NCBI RefSeq assembly: GCF_044762745.1
Contig: NZ_JBIWEX010000011.1
Coordinates: forward strand, 1-64,000
From: Psychrobacillus sp044762745
Lineage (GTDB): Bacteria; Bacillota; Bacilli; Bacillales_A; Planococcaceae
Direction: 5' to 3'
DNA length: 64,000 nt
Of the stretch, positions 17,228 to 25,291 are shown in pieces (positions within the stretch are counted from its first letter, which is position 1; every line of letters begins with the position of its first letter). The position numbers and the translations under genes were made by a program. Under the pieces are notes generated by a model, which was not told the DNA's origin, did no database searches, and was given only the letters and a program-made list of their open reading frames with translations.

Positions 17228-17560
17228 TTAGTCCTCCTTCTTTGTCCATCGATCTTTATCACGTGTATTGAATTTATGTAAAACATTCTGCAAAGCGGTT
17301 TGTAAATCAATACCTTCTGCGTTTGCCATACATATCAATACAAAAAAGAAATCTCCCATTTCCTCCGCCAGTTCTTTTTCTACTTCTGTATGCTTCTTTT
17401 TCTTCATGCCATACTTATGTTGAACCTCTCGTGAAAGTTCTCCTAGTTCTTCTGTTAGTCTTGCTAACATTTCCATCGGAGGAAAGTATCCTTCTTTATA
17501 TTGTTTTATGTAAGAGTCTACTTCTTGTTGTAGTTCAAATAATGTTTTATTTTTCGACAT
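17228..17560 (-). CDS. ypjD: MazG-like nucleotide pyrophosphohydrolase (YpjD)
   Basis: A 110-residue single-domain MazG-type pyrophosphohydrolase expected to hydrolyse a nucleoside triphosphate to the monophosphate and pyrophosphate. The metal-binding E-E-x-x-E and E-x-x-D pattern is visible as RLTEELGELSREVQ and KELAEEMGDFFFVL. ATG at 17560 has AGGAG ten bases upstream; GTG at 17569 abuts that site. First gene of a likely ypjD-dapB-mgsA-bshA-cca operon, divergent from the YitT gene. Confidence 0.9.
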   Translation of the reverse strand: MSKNKTLFELQQEVDSYIKQYKEGYFPPMEMLARLTEELGELSREVQHKYGMKKKKHTEVEKELAEEMGDFFFVLICMANAEGIDLQTALQNVLHKFNTRDKDRWTKKED

Positions 17561-17604
17561 GTTTCTCACTCTCCTCTCTTCATCGTAATAAATTTAGACA
17601 CCAG

Positions 17605-17633
17605 TTGTCAAAAGCAATCAAATAAAAGATAAT
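17605..17633 (+). promoter_or_regulatory. Candidate sigma-A promoter for the YitT-family gene
   Basis: TTGTCA (17605-17610), a 17-bp spacer and GATAAT (17628-17633) lie 34 bp before the start at 17668. Confidence 0.6.
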
Positions 17634-17667
17634 AACTTTAGTATGAACTATAAAAAGAGGTGGAACA

Positions 17668-18537
17668 ATGGGGCTTGGCTTAAAAATTAAAAATATCATC
17701 ATGATCGTAATAGGATCCGCTATTTATAGTTTCGGGTTTGTTCATTTTAATATGCAAAATGAGCTTGGTGAAGGCGGTTTTGCAGGAATTACGTTAATAT
17801 TATATTTCGTTTTTAAATGGGATGTAGCATTAATGAATCTTCTATTAAATATTCCGATGTTCATTATTGGATGGAAGCTATTAGGTAGAAAGGTATTTAT
17901 GTATACAATAATCGGTACAGTTTCCGTTTCTGTGTTTTTGAAAATCTTTCATCTTTATGAAATACAAATCGGATTACAGGATGATATGTTTCTTGTTTCT
18001 TTATTTGCAGGGGTTTTTGTCGGAGTCGGATTAGGTATTATTTTCAGGTTCGGCGGGACTACGGGTGGTGTGGATATTATCGCAAGACTTGGACAAAAGT
18101 ATCTTGGCTGGAGTATGGGGAAAACGATGTTCATGTTCGATGCGTGTGTCATTTTACTTTCCTGGCTCACATTTTTAGATATTCGGTCGGTGATGTATAC
18201 ACTAGTGGCAGTTTTTGTCGGAGCACGTGTAATCGATTTTGTACAGGAAGGTGGTTATGCGGCGCGTGGAGCATTTATCATCTCTGAACATCAAGACGCC
18301 ATTGCAAACCGTATAACGAACGAAATGGACCGTGGAGTGACTGTATTAAAAGGTTATGGTCATTATACGAAGAAGGAACGCGAAATTTTATATTGTGTTA
18401 TTGCTAAAAATGAAATAGTTCGTCTCAAATCGATTATTACAGCGGTTGATCCGCATGCTTTTGTATCGGTCACGGAAACGAATGATGTAATGGGCGAAGG
18501 ATTCACACTCGACGACGAGAAAAAACCAATTGATTAA
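17668..18537 (+). CDS. YitT-family membrane protein with C-terminal DUF2179 domain
   Basis: A 289-residue protein with five or six hydrophobic segments in residues 8-190, the FRFGGTTGGVDIIAR signature, and a cytosolic C-terminal DUF2179 domain (about 205-285, with GVTVLKGYGHYTKKEREILYC). The family is common in Firmicutes and lacks a defined transport substrate. B. subtilis ypjC, beside ypjD, belongs to the same family. It has its own promoter and ends at a bidirectional terminator shared with the converging yugP. Confidence 0.85.
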   Translation: MGLGLKIKNIIMIVIGSAIYSFGFVHFNMQNELGEGGFAGITLILYFVFKWDVALMNLLLNIPMFIIGWKLLGRKVFMYTIIGTVSVSVFLKIFHLYEIQIGLQDDMFLVSLFAGVFVGVGLGIIFRFGGTTGGVDIIARLGQKYLGWSMGKTMFMFDACVILLSWLTFLDIRSVMYTLVAVFVGARVIDFVQEGGYAARGAFIISEHQDAIANRITNEMDRGVTVLKGYGHYTKKEREILYCVIAKNEIVRLKSIITAVDPHAFVSVTETNDVMGEGFTLDDEKKPID

Positions 18538-18579
18538 ACGGTAAAAAATATGTGCTTACAATAAGAAAAGTGCATTATA

Positions 18580-18621
18580 AAAAGGATTGTCCTATGTCAT
18601 AGAGATTGGACAATCCTTTTT
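18580..18621. terminator. Bidirectional terminator between the YitT gene and yugP
   Basis: Thirteen-bp perfect stem AAAAGGATTGTCC (18580-18592) with GGACAATCCTTTT (18608-18620), flanked by A and T runs on either side, so it can serve both converging genes. Confidence 0.9.
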
Positions 18622-18634
18622 TGCATGTCTTATT

Positions 18635-19318
18635 TTATTCGTCTCTACTAGTCATACCTGTGTAGATTAATACTAAACGTAATAACTCGAGAACTGCGAC
18701 TGCAGTAGCTGCAACATATGTTAAAGCGGCAGCGCTCAATACTTTCTTCGCATGACGCTCCTCTTCGTTACGAATAATGCCTAACGAAACCATTTGGTTC
18801 ATGGCACGGCTTGAAGCGTTAAATTCTACAGGAAGGGTAACGATTTGGAACACGACACCAACTGCAAGTAACGCAATACCTAATAGTAACATTTGAGTCA
18901 TATAAGCAAATATACCAATCATGACAAAGATCCATGATGCGTTAGACGAAATATTCGCAATAGGTACTAGCTTATGGCGTAATGTTAAAAAGGAATACGC
19001 TTCTTTATGTTGAATTGCATGTCCTACCTCATGTGCTGCAATAGCGGATCCTGCAACGGAAGCCTCATGATAGTTATGTGAAGACAATGCAACAATTTTA
19101 GTCATTGGGTTGTAATGATCGCTTAAAAAACCACTACTTTCAACTACTTTTACTTCATATAATCCATTTGCATCTAAAATAGTTCTTGCTACTTGTGCAC
19201 CAGTCATACCTGAAGTTGAGCGTACTTTTGAATATTTTTTATATGTGCTTTTTACTTTCATTTGTGCATATAACGGCAATAACAAAATTATCGCAAAATA
19301 GATGATATAAGAAACCAT
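18635..19318 (-). CDS. YugP-like membrane zinc metallopeptidase
   Basis: A 227-residue integral membrane protein with an N-terminal anchor, the zinc motif AAHEVGHAIQH (HExxH) near residue 95 and two hydrophobic C-terminal hairpins (about 120-165 and 200-222). It matches the Zn-dependent protease 2 (YugP) family; its substrates are unknown. ATG at 19318 has AAGGGGG nine bases upstream. In B. subtilis yugP is elsewhere, whereas ypjB is found in this interval; here ypjB is absent. Confidence 0.88.
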   Translation of the reverse strand: MVSYIIYFAIILLLPLYAQMKVKSTYKKYSKVRSTSGMTGAQVARTILDANGLYEVKVVESSGFLSDHYNPMTKIVALSSHNYHEASVAGSAIAAHEVGHAIQHKEAYSFLTLRHKLVPIANISSNASWIFVMIGIFAYMTQMLLLGIALLAVGVVFQIVTLPVEFNASSRAMNQMVSLGIIRNEEERHAKKVLSAAALTYVAATAVAVLELLRLVLIYTGMTSRDE

Positions 19319-19375
19319 CAAACATTTCCCCCTTTCTAATCTATACTTTTATTCTAATGGGTAAACGACTTGCAA

Positions 19376-19972
19376 TCAACTAATTCGATTTGACCTTTTT
19401 TGATATACTATCAATGCTATACTAATACATGCAATCGATAACCAAAATGTAAAGTAGCCAATTTGAGCCGCATATTTATCCAGACTGCTATAAACAGGCA
19501 TTTGACCAAATACATAGTCAATCACATCATTATGCAATGTCCAAACTGATGCGATAAAAATATGTACAAATTTAAACTTGTAATTAGGAATATACAGAAC
19601 AGCTTGTAACGCCATCGCAAAATGTGATGCAACGAGCATCCAACCCATCCATCCAAGATAATCATTTTCCACATAAGTCCAAATGTTCATGACTACTGCC
19701 CAGACACCATACTTGACTAACGTAATGAGCGCAAGTGCCTCGATTAACTTCCAATTTTTCTTCCATAGCCACCCAAGTAATGCAATCGTAAAAAACAAAC
19801 TTGCTGTTGGGCTATCCGGAACAAACAGTAGAAATTTAGGTTCCGTATTAGAAAGTTGGCTTTCATACCAATAGTATCCGTATATCGTCCCTACTAAATT
19901 CACGATAAACAATAACCACATAAACGACTTATTAAAGAGCACTAACTTCACATACGTTTTCATCTCTTTCAT
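19376..19972 (-). CDS. ypjA: YpjA, DUF1405 membrane protein
   Basis: A 198-residue protein with about six transmembrane helices, rich in aromatic residues (GYYWYESQL, VPDSPTASLFFTIALLGWLW). It belongs to the DUF1405 family, and lies beside qcrC as in B. subtilis. No function is established. ATG at 19972 follows GGAG. It sits between yugP and a short gap with a repeat and the qcr terminator. Confidence 0.85.
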   Translation of the reverse strand: MKEMKTYVKLVLFNKSFMWLLFIVNLVGTIYGYYWYESQLSNTEPKFLLFVPDSPTASLFFTIALLGWLWKKNWKLIEALALITLVKYGVWAVVMNIWTYVENDYLGWMGWMLVASHFAMALQAVLYIPNYKFKFVHIFIASVWTLHNDVIDYVFGQMPVYSSLDKYAAQIGYFTFWLSIACISIALIVYQKRSNRIS

Positions 19973-20004
19973 AGAAACGCTCCTTCGTAGGTAAATAAGA
20001 ATGG

Positions 20005-20075
20005 GCTCAAGCGCCTTCGTTTGCGACGAGCAGTGCGCAGGTACAAGGCGCTGGAGCTGGATCGATACTTAGTAA
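20005..20075. repeat. Second short intergenic repeat family, copy 1
   Basis: GCGACGAGCAGTGCGCAGG and the following GGAGCTGGATCGATACT almost match 47622-47668 (GCGACGAGCTGTGCGCAGG, then GAAGCTAGATCGATACT). GGCTCAAGCGCC and AAGGCGCTGGAGC at its two ends are partly complementary, so the unit is hairpin-forming. Non-coding. Confidence 0.75.
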
Positions 20076-20097
20076 AAAAGTTTATACTTTCTTTCCT

Positions 20098-20132
20098 TTA
20101 AAAAAAAGAGAGTCAGTTTCCCGACTCTCTTT
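20098..20132 (-). terminator. Terminator of the qcr operon
   Basis: AAAGAGAGTC (20105-20114) pairs with GACTCTCTTT (20123-20132); on the minus strand the stem is followed by at least seven T. It is 28 bp past the qcrC stop. Confidence 0.9.
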
Positions 20133-20159
20133 ACTTTTATTTATATCTAGGTTTGTGAA

Positions 20160-20942
20160 TTATTTTTCCGTTGGTTGTAGCGTTGTAATAAACTCTGCTA
20201 GTTTATGAAGCTCTTCTTCCGTTCCTTGGTATGTACCACCTGGCATACCACCACGACCTTCATGTGCGATTGTAACGATTTCATCAGCAGTTAAATCTAC
20301 ACCTACTAGAGGTAGACCTAAACCGCCTTCAAATGCATTACCATGACAACCGATACAAGATGACGCTTGATACAGCTGGTAACCTTCCGAAGTTTCATCA
20401 AATTCTACTGAAACTTCTTCTTTAATTTTACCGTATTCTGCAGCAGCTTTCCAGTCATGGTTAACAACAGATTCCCAAGTTAAGAAAATCATTGCAGCAA
20501 GCGCTAGAAGCATAAATCCTGTTGGTAACGGACGTTTCCATGGACTTCTTTCTTTGCTTGTATCTAAGAATGGAACTAATAAAAGTGCTCCGAAAGCTAA
20601 ACCTGGCATGATGATTGCCCCGATTATGTTAAAAGGACCTGAAGCAAACTCATATTTTAATAACTGGTATAAAAATAAGAAATACCAGTCTGGAACTGGA
20701 ATATAGCCTGTGTCCGATGGATCAGCTGGACGTTCCAGTGGAGACGGATGTGCAACAGTTAATACTAGATAACCTACTAAGAAAACAGCACCGACTAACC
20801 ATTCTTTCAGTAAAAAGTCAGGCCAGAAAGCTTCTGTTTTACCTGGATACTCAGAATAGTCTTTCGGAGTTTTCTTTGGGCGTATAGAAGGATCTGTTAC
20901 ACGTGAATCTCCAACAAATTTCATACCTTTTCCCTTATGCAT
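20160..20942 (-). CDS. qcrC: Menaquinol:cytochrome c reductase, cytochrome b/c subunit
   Basis: The 260-residue subunit fuses the C-terminal part of cytochrome b (subunit IV-like, about three transmembrane helices in residues 45-155, with HPSPLERPADPSDTGYIPVPD) to a membrane-facing cytochrome c domain with the haem motif CIGCHG near residue 200 and an axial Met near GGMPGG. It accepts electrons from the Rieske protein in the bc complex. Length and start match B. subtilis QcrC. Third gene of qcrA-qcrB-qcrC. Confidence 0.98.
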   Translation of the reverse strand: MHKGKGMKFVGDSRVTDPSIRPKKTPKDYSEYPGKTEAFWPDFLLKEWLVGAVFLVGYLVLTVAHPSPLERPADPSDTGYIPVPDWYFLFLYQLLKYEFASGPFNIIGAIIMPGLAFGALLLVPFLDTSKERSPWKRPLPTGFMLLALAAMIFLTWESVVNHDWKAAAEYGKIKEEVSVEFDETSEGYQLYQASSCIGCHGNAFEGGLGLPLVGVDLTADEIVTIAHEGRGGMPGGTYQGTEEELHKLAEFITTLQPTEK

Positions 20943-20984
20943 AATGTCCCCTCCTTATTAAGAATTATCCGTACCACTTACCCA

Positions 20985-21659
20985 TTATAGCGGTCCAGAA
21001 ATACCTTGACGACGAATCATGATAAAGTGTGCCGCAAGTAAACCGAATAATGCAGCTGGTAAGAAGAACACATGAATCGCAAAGAATCTTGTTAATGTTT
21101 GTGCACCGATGATTACTTCATCACCAGCAAGTAACGTTTTAATCATTCCACCGATAAATGGAACTGATCCAGCAATTTCAATACCTACTTTTGTTGCGAA
21201 CAATGCTTTCATGTCCCAAGGTAGTAAGTATCCCGTAAATCCTAAACCTAACATAACAGCGAAGATTAATACTCCGACCATCCAGTTTAGTTCACGAGGT
21301 TTTTTATAAGAACCAGTAAAGAATACACGTAATGTATGTAAGAACATCATAACAATAACAAGTGACGCTCCCCAGTGATGCATCCCACGCACGATTTCAC
21401 CGAATGCTACTTCATTTTGAAGATAGTAAACAGATTCCCATGCATTTTCAATATCTGGTACGTAATACATAGTTAAGAACATACCGGATAGAATTTGAAT
21501 AACTGTGATGAAGAATGTTAGTCCTCCGAAACAATAAACAAATGCAGAGAAATGGTGTGCAGGGTTTACGTGTTCTGGTACTTCGTGGTCTGCAATATCA
21601 CGCCAAATAGGTGTAATATCTAGACGTTCATCCACCCAATCATAGATTTTATTAAGCAC
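20985..21659 (-). CDS. qcrB: Menaquinol:cytochrome c reductase, cytochrome b subunit
   Basis: A 224-residue b6-type cytochrome with four transmembrane helices. Haem-ligating histidines are in VRGMHHWGASLV and TRFFAIHVFFLPA and nearby. LPWDMKALFATKVGIEIA is the quinol-site region. Start GTG at 21659 follows AAGGGGG. The gene lies 21 bp after qcrA. It oxidises menaquinol, the quinone made by the menG/hepST products encoded about 14 kb away. Confidence 0.97.
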   Translation of the reverse strand: MLNKIYDWVDERLDITPIWRDIADHEVPEHVNPAHHFSAFVYCFGGLTFFITVIQILSGMFLTMYYVPDIENAWESVYYLQNEVAFGEIVRGMHHWGASLVIVMMFLHTLRVFFTGSYKKPRELNWMVGVLIFAVMLGLGFTGYLLPWDMKALFATKVGIEIAGSVPFIGGMIKTLLAGDEVIIGAQTLTRFFAIHVFFLPAALFGLLAAHFIMIRRQGISGPL

Positions 21660-21680
21660 TGATGTCGTACCCCCTTACTT

Positions 21681-22184
21681 TTAAACTAATGTGTTAGGTA
21701 TAGCTTTTCCAATTTCTAAGAAACCGTCATTCTCACGGACTTCAAATTGATCCAATGGACCTTGAGGTGGTGTTTTTGGAACATTCTGTCCGTTTTTCTC
21801 ATAACGACCTGCGTGACATGGACAAAAGAATTGATTTTTGTGAGCTGGGTCAGCTTCCCAGTTTACAGTACAACCTAAGTGTTTACATACAGGAGAAAGT
21901 GCGATAATCTGATCTCCTTCTTTATAAACCCATGCTGCATTTGTTACGTCAGACTTGTACCACGCATCCACTTGTTCATAAGTGAAATCTACACGCTCGG
22001 GAACTTCTGTAATATCGGCAATTTTCTTATCCGTTAATACGAAATCTCCACCTTCTTTTTTCTGCAATACAGGATCAATTGCAAAACGTACCATAGGCAT
22101 AAGCATTCCTGCTGCCATGAAACCGCCAACACCTGTTAGTGTATAACTCAAGAATTGACGTCTTGATACTTTATTGTTACTCAT
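21681..22184 (-). CDS. qcrA: Menaquinol:cytochrome c reductase, Rieske iron-sulfur subunit
   Basis: A 167-residue Rieske protein. The N-terminus carries a twin-arginine-like motif VSRRQFLS followed by a hydrophobic segment. The [2Fe-2S] ligands are CKHLGC and CPCHAGRYE (C-x-H, C-x2-H). The length equals the B. subtilis protein. A strong ribosome-binding site (GAGGGGGGAAAAGG) precedes the ATG. Leads the qcrABC operon. Confidence 0.98.
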   Translation of the reverse strand: MSNNKVSRRQFLSYTLTGVGGFMAAGMLMPMVRFAIDPVLQKKEGGDFVLTDKKIADITEVPERVDFTYEQVDAWYKSDVTNAAWVYKEGDQIIALSPVCKHLGCTVNWEADPAHKNQFFCPCHAGRYEKNGQNVPKTPPQGPLDQFEVRENDGFLEIGKAIPNTLV

Positions 22185-22258
22185 CCTTTTCCCCCCTCTT
22201 ACTTAAAGGTCAGTCCAATGGACATACTTGCTTGAAATAATAATACTAGGACATATCC

Positions 22259-22287
22259 ATGATATATCAATAAAAAAGGAAGGTCAA
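22259..22287 (-). promoter_or_regulatory. Candidate promoter of qcrABC
   Basis: TTGACC (22287-22282), a 17-bp spacer and TATCAT (22264-22259) lie about 75 bp before qcrA in the gap after ypiF. Only the match to consensus supports it. Confidence 0.5.
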
Positions 22288-22342
22288 TATTCCTTTGACA
22301 TGAATTATGAACTTTGTGAACATTTCTTGCCACATTTTGTCA

Positions 22343-22789
22343 CTAATTCGCCCATTTTTTTGTGAAAATTGGAACTAGTTGTCGTAGTTGATCTTCTAAC
22401 ACTGAATTTCTTATTTTTTGATCCATTGATTCTAGTGGAACAGATGGTGTCCAGATGACATCATGTTCTTCGCTCATCGTACTCCATTCACGATCGGAAG
22501 TAACGAAAAATATGTATTTAAAATCCGCTTTTGCAAGTTCTTCTTTCCATATTTCTAGTAATGACTGCTTGTCCTGACCTGCTGTATAAGAGAAGGAAGG
22601 AAATAAAACAATCCTTCCTTTAAATTGATTTTCAATTAGATTGGCCAACGATAACGTAAAATCCGCTGCCGATGCAGCAAATGGAAATCCATGCTCCGAA
22701 CCATCTATGATAATTAATGGGATGACTGCTGTATCTATATATTCTTTTTGTGCTTGAAAAACTGCACTATCTTTTCCGTTCCAATGCAT
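22343..22789 (-). CDS. ypiF: YpiF, DUF2487 protein
   Basis: A 148-residue cytosolic protein of the DUF2487 family found next to qcrA in Bacillales. Features are MHWNGKDSAVFQAQKEYIDT at the start, a LFPSFSYTAG centre and no transmembrane segment. No function is known. It ends 158 bp before qcrA, and that gap holds a possible qcr promoter. Its start is 12 bp from the stop of ypiB. Confidence 0.85.
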   Translation of the reverse strand: MHWNGKDSAVFQAQKEYIDTAVIPLIIIDGSEHGFPFAASAADFTLSLANLIENQFKGRIVLFPSFSYTAGQDKQSLLEIWKEELAKADFKYIFFVTSDREWSTMSEEHDVIWTPSVPLESMDQKIRNSVLEDQLRQLVPIFTKKWAN

Positions 22790-22801
22790 GGTTAATCTCT
22801 C

Positions 22802-23353
22802 CTAATTTCCTCTATGTTGTAGTTGTTTCCATAATGCTGAAAGCTCCAGAAACTTTTCTTTGTTATTTTCATCAATCGCTTGATCAATTTGTTTTTTTAA
22901 TTGTTCTACTTGAAATGAATGAAGACTTTCCGCTAACATATCCTCCGCGATTCGTTTATCCTTTTCACTAATATGCAAATACTTTGGCATAAAAGGATTT
23001 TCTTCTAGTACTGCTAAGTACTCGGGGCTTGGTGGGAGCGTTTGAAAGTTCAATTGAATGTACATGTCTTCTTCTGGATGTAATCGTAAATCATGAAATG
23101 ACTTTTCTGCATCCGCCGTCATCACACTACCCTTATAAAAGCGAAAAGGAATGCCAGATGATGTGGTAACCGACATAATCATCGCTCTCGGACAGTAGTG
23201 TGCTTCCTCTACAAAATGTACGTTATTCAACAATGTTTCGTGACTTATTAAGTAATTCAAAATCCAGACGCATTCTCTTCTTTTCATTTGATACTTTTTT
23301 AAAAACCAACGAACAAATTCTTTTTTCTCGCCAACTGAAACAGAAGCAGTCAC
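22802..23353 (-). CDS. ypiB: YpiB, UPF0302 protein (ReoY orthologue)
   Basis: A 183-residue soluble protein of the UPF0302 family. Its Listeria orthologue ReoY supports ClpCP-dependent degradation of MurA and so controls peptidoglycan synthesis; the same role here is inference. Sequence features are EKKEFVRWFLKKYQMKRREC and an acidic, coiled C-terminus. Start GTG at 23353 is set by AAGGAG seven bases upstream. It begins 20 bp after ypiA. Confidence 0.87.
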   Translation of the reverse strand: MTASVSVGEKKEFVRWFLKKYQMKRRECVWILNYLISHETLLNNVHFVEEAHYCPRAMIMSVTTSSGIPFRFYKGSVMTADAEKSFHDLRLHPEEDMYIQLNFQTLPPSPEYLAVLEENPFMPKYLHISEKDKRIAEDMLAESLHSFQVEQLKKQIDQAIDENNKEKFLELSALWKQLQHRGN

Positions 23354-23373
23354 GTAACCTCTCCTTCCTATTT

Positions 23374-24618
23374 TTATTCCAATAACTCGAACCATGTACT
23401 ATTCTCAGGCTGTAACTTTTGCAATATCGTTACTACTTCTAATGCTTCGTCTCGTTTCCCTTCTTCTAGCAGGAAATAGACGTATTGTTCTAAAAATGCA
23501 GCATCCTCTTTATGTTCAGTATATGCTAGTTTATAAAATGCATATGCTTTTTCATACAATTCTAAACGCTCATATGCTGCTGCTATAAATGGATACATAG
23601 AAGACCACTCAAAGTGTTGTTGTTTCAACGTTTCATACAGTTCGATTAACGCTCCATCCATCTCTTCAGTTGAATATAAAGAGGAAAGAATAAAAATGGC
23701 ATCCATATATTCTGGATCCAGTGCAATGGCTTCGCGTAAGAAGGATTCTGCTTCTTTCACTCTTCCCAATTTAAGCGAAATTTTACCTGCAAATAAATAA
23801 TATTCTTTCTCAAATTCATCTCGGGCAATACCATCCGTTATTGCTTTTAATGCCTCTTCATTTTTTTCTAGCATCGCATACGTTTCTGCCAGCAGCATAT
23901 AACCTGAAAAATAATCCGGATCGATTTCCAGTAAGCTTTCTAGATGCTTCACTGCTGTTTCATAATGCTGTACTTGGAAGGAAGCATATGCCGCGTGGAA
24001 TAAAACATCTGGTGCCACTTCCTTTTGCAATGCTTCTGCATAGTATGGAATCGCTTCTTCATACGCCGCTCCAGCACTATAAATCTCCGCGAGCTTTAAT
24101 GATAAGTCAACAGCTGGAATAGCATCTTTCACCGGGATTAAGTCTTCCATTATTCTAGCGGCTTCTAAATATCTACCAGTTTCAAATAGTAGTTCCCCTT
24201 TGGCGTAAAGAAGTAATGGCTCATTTGGCATAATGCCGATTGCTTCATTAATTTTTTGCTCAGCTACTTCATGTAGTCCAATCATTTGATAATAGTCAGC
24301 TAATGTAAGTAGTGCTTGTGGGTAGGCATCACTCGATTTGTCGACTGAAGTAAGTAATTCTAATGCTGCATCTTCTTTATCCATTTCTAGATAAAGCTGC
24401 GCCTGATCAATTTTTAATTGATTTTCTTCTGGGAATAAATAGTGCAAATGATCTAATAATTGTACCGCTTCTTGTAAAAACCCATATTGGGCTAATAAGT
24501 CCGCAAGTTCGTATTGTTCATCAGGGTTTCCTTCTAGTAAAAAAGCATCTAACTGCGCTCCTAGTTTTTCTAAGTCCCCTTCTTCCATTGCTCGGATAAA
24601 AGGCATCATTTTTTCCAT
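23374..24618 (-). CDS. ypiA: YpiA, tetratricopeptide-repeat protein
   Basis: A 414-residue cytosolic protein made of about eleven TPR-like repeats (typical lines: AEQKINEAIGIMPNEPLLLY, AVKHLESLLEIDPDYFSGYM, AESFLREAIALDPEYMDAIF). It is acidic and has no signal peptide. TPR proteins mediate protein contacts; coupling to ypiB suggests a shared process, but the partner is unknown. Order ypiA-ypiB-ypiF-qcr is that of B. subtilis. Confidence 0.88.
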   Translation of the reverse strand: MEKMMPFIRAMEEGDLEKLGAQLDAFLLEGNPDEQYELADLLAQYGFLQEAVQLLDHLHYLFPEENQLKIDQAQLYLEMDKEDAALELLTSVDKSSDAYPQALLTLADYYQMIGLHEVAEQKINEAIGIMPNEPLLLYAKGELLFETGRYLEAARIMEDLIPVKDAIPAVDLSLKLAEIYSAGAAYEEAIPYYAEALQKEVAPDVLFHAAYASFQVQHYETAVKHLESLLEIDPDYFSGYMLLAETYAMLEKNEEALKAITDGIARDEFEKEYYLFAGKISLKLGRVKEAESFLREAIALDPEYMDAIFILSSLYSTEEMDGALIELYETLKQQHFEWSSMYPFIAAAYERLELYEKAYAFYKLAYTEHKEDAAFLEQYVYFLLEEGKRDEALEVVTILQKLQPENSTWFELLE

Positions 24619-24744
24619 ATCATCACCATACTTTCTCTATGTCTTTATCGTACAAGAACATTTGGTTATGAACAAGAAAAATACTCTCCAATTTGATGGA
24701 GAGCTTGAAAAAAGTGTTATCCAAATAAATAATCTATTTCTATC

Positions 24745-25070
24745 TTGGACAATCTAGCGAAAAAGTCGAAGATTCGTAGAGAACTTGGACGATCTCTACA
24801 GAAAGTTGGACAATCTTTTATGAAACCTGGACAACACCTTCCTATAGTTGGACAATCTAGCGAAAAAGTCGAAGATTCGTAGAGGGCTTGGACGATCTCT
24901 CCACAAAGTTGGACAATCTTTTATGAAACCTGGACAACACCTTCCAATAGTTGGACAATCTAGCGAAAAAGTCGAAGATTCGTAGAGCACTTGGACGATC
25001 TCTCCACAAAGTTGGACAATCTTTTATGAAAACTGAACAACACCTTCCAATAGATGGACAATCTAGCTTC
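24745..25070. repeat. 103-bp tandem repeat made of 20-21-bp TGGACAATC units
   Basis: GGACAATCTAGC occurs at 24747, 24850, 24953 and 25056, exactly 103 bp apart, so there are three full copies and the start of a fourth. Within a copy, GGAC recurs at offsets 0, 40, 61, 82 and 103; a degenerate unit (CGAAGATTC) fills the 40-bp step, giving about 20+20+21+21+21. Copies differ at only a few positions. 103 is not a multiple of 3, so the array is not a coding repeat. It fills most of the gap between ypiA and the chemoreceptor. Confidence 0.95.
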
Positions 25071-25209
25071 AAAGTTAGTGGTTGCCGCATAATGTAGCCA
25101 AACCGAATGTACTTAACACTAATTAACCAGTACAACTTTTTGAATATAAGCTAATTAATTTAACTTCTATCAGTTGAATTTCCTTATTTTGTATTTTGTT
25201 ATATATCAT

Positions 25210-25269
25210 CTTTTTTTAAAATGAAAAAGAAGTAACCGCCCCCTCTCGCAAAGGTTTAACGGTTACTTC
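25210..25269 (-). terminator. Terminator of the chemoreceptor gene
   Basis: GAAGTAACCG (25229-25238) pairs with CGGTTACTTC (25260-25269), and the minus strand continues into a T-rich stretch. It is 23 bp past the stop. Confidence 0.85.
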
Positions 25270-25291
25270 AACATAACTTAGTTTAGAATAA

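Noticed and set aside
24745..25070. CRISPR-like repeat-spacer array
   Set aside because: The spacing is 20-21 bp with cores of about 9 bp, the fillers are themselves repeated at 103 bp, and no cas genes are near. It is a hierarchical tandem repeat.
24796..25135. Two minus-strand open frames across the 103-bp array (24796-24990 and 24857-25135)
   Set aside because: They arise from the repeats. A 103-bp period shifts frame each copy, there is no ribosome-binding site, and the peptides only echo the repeat.
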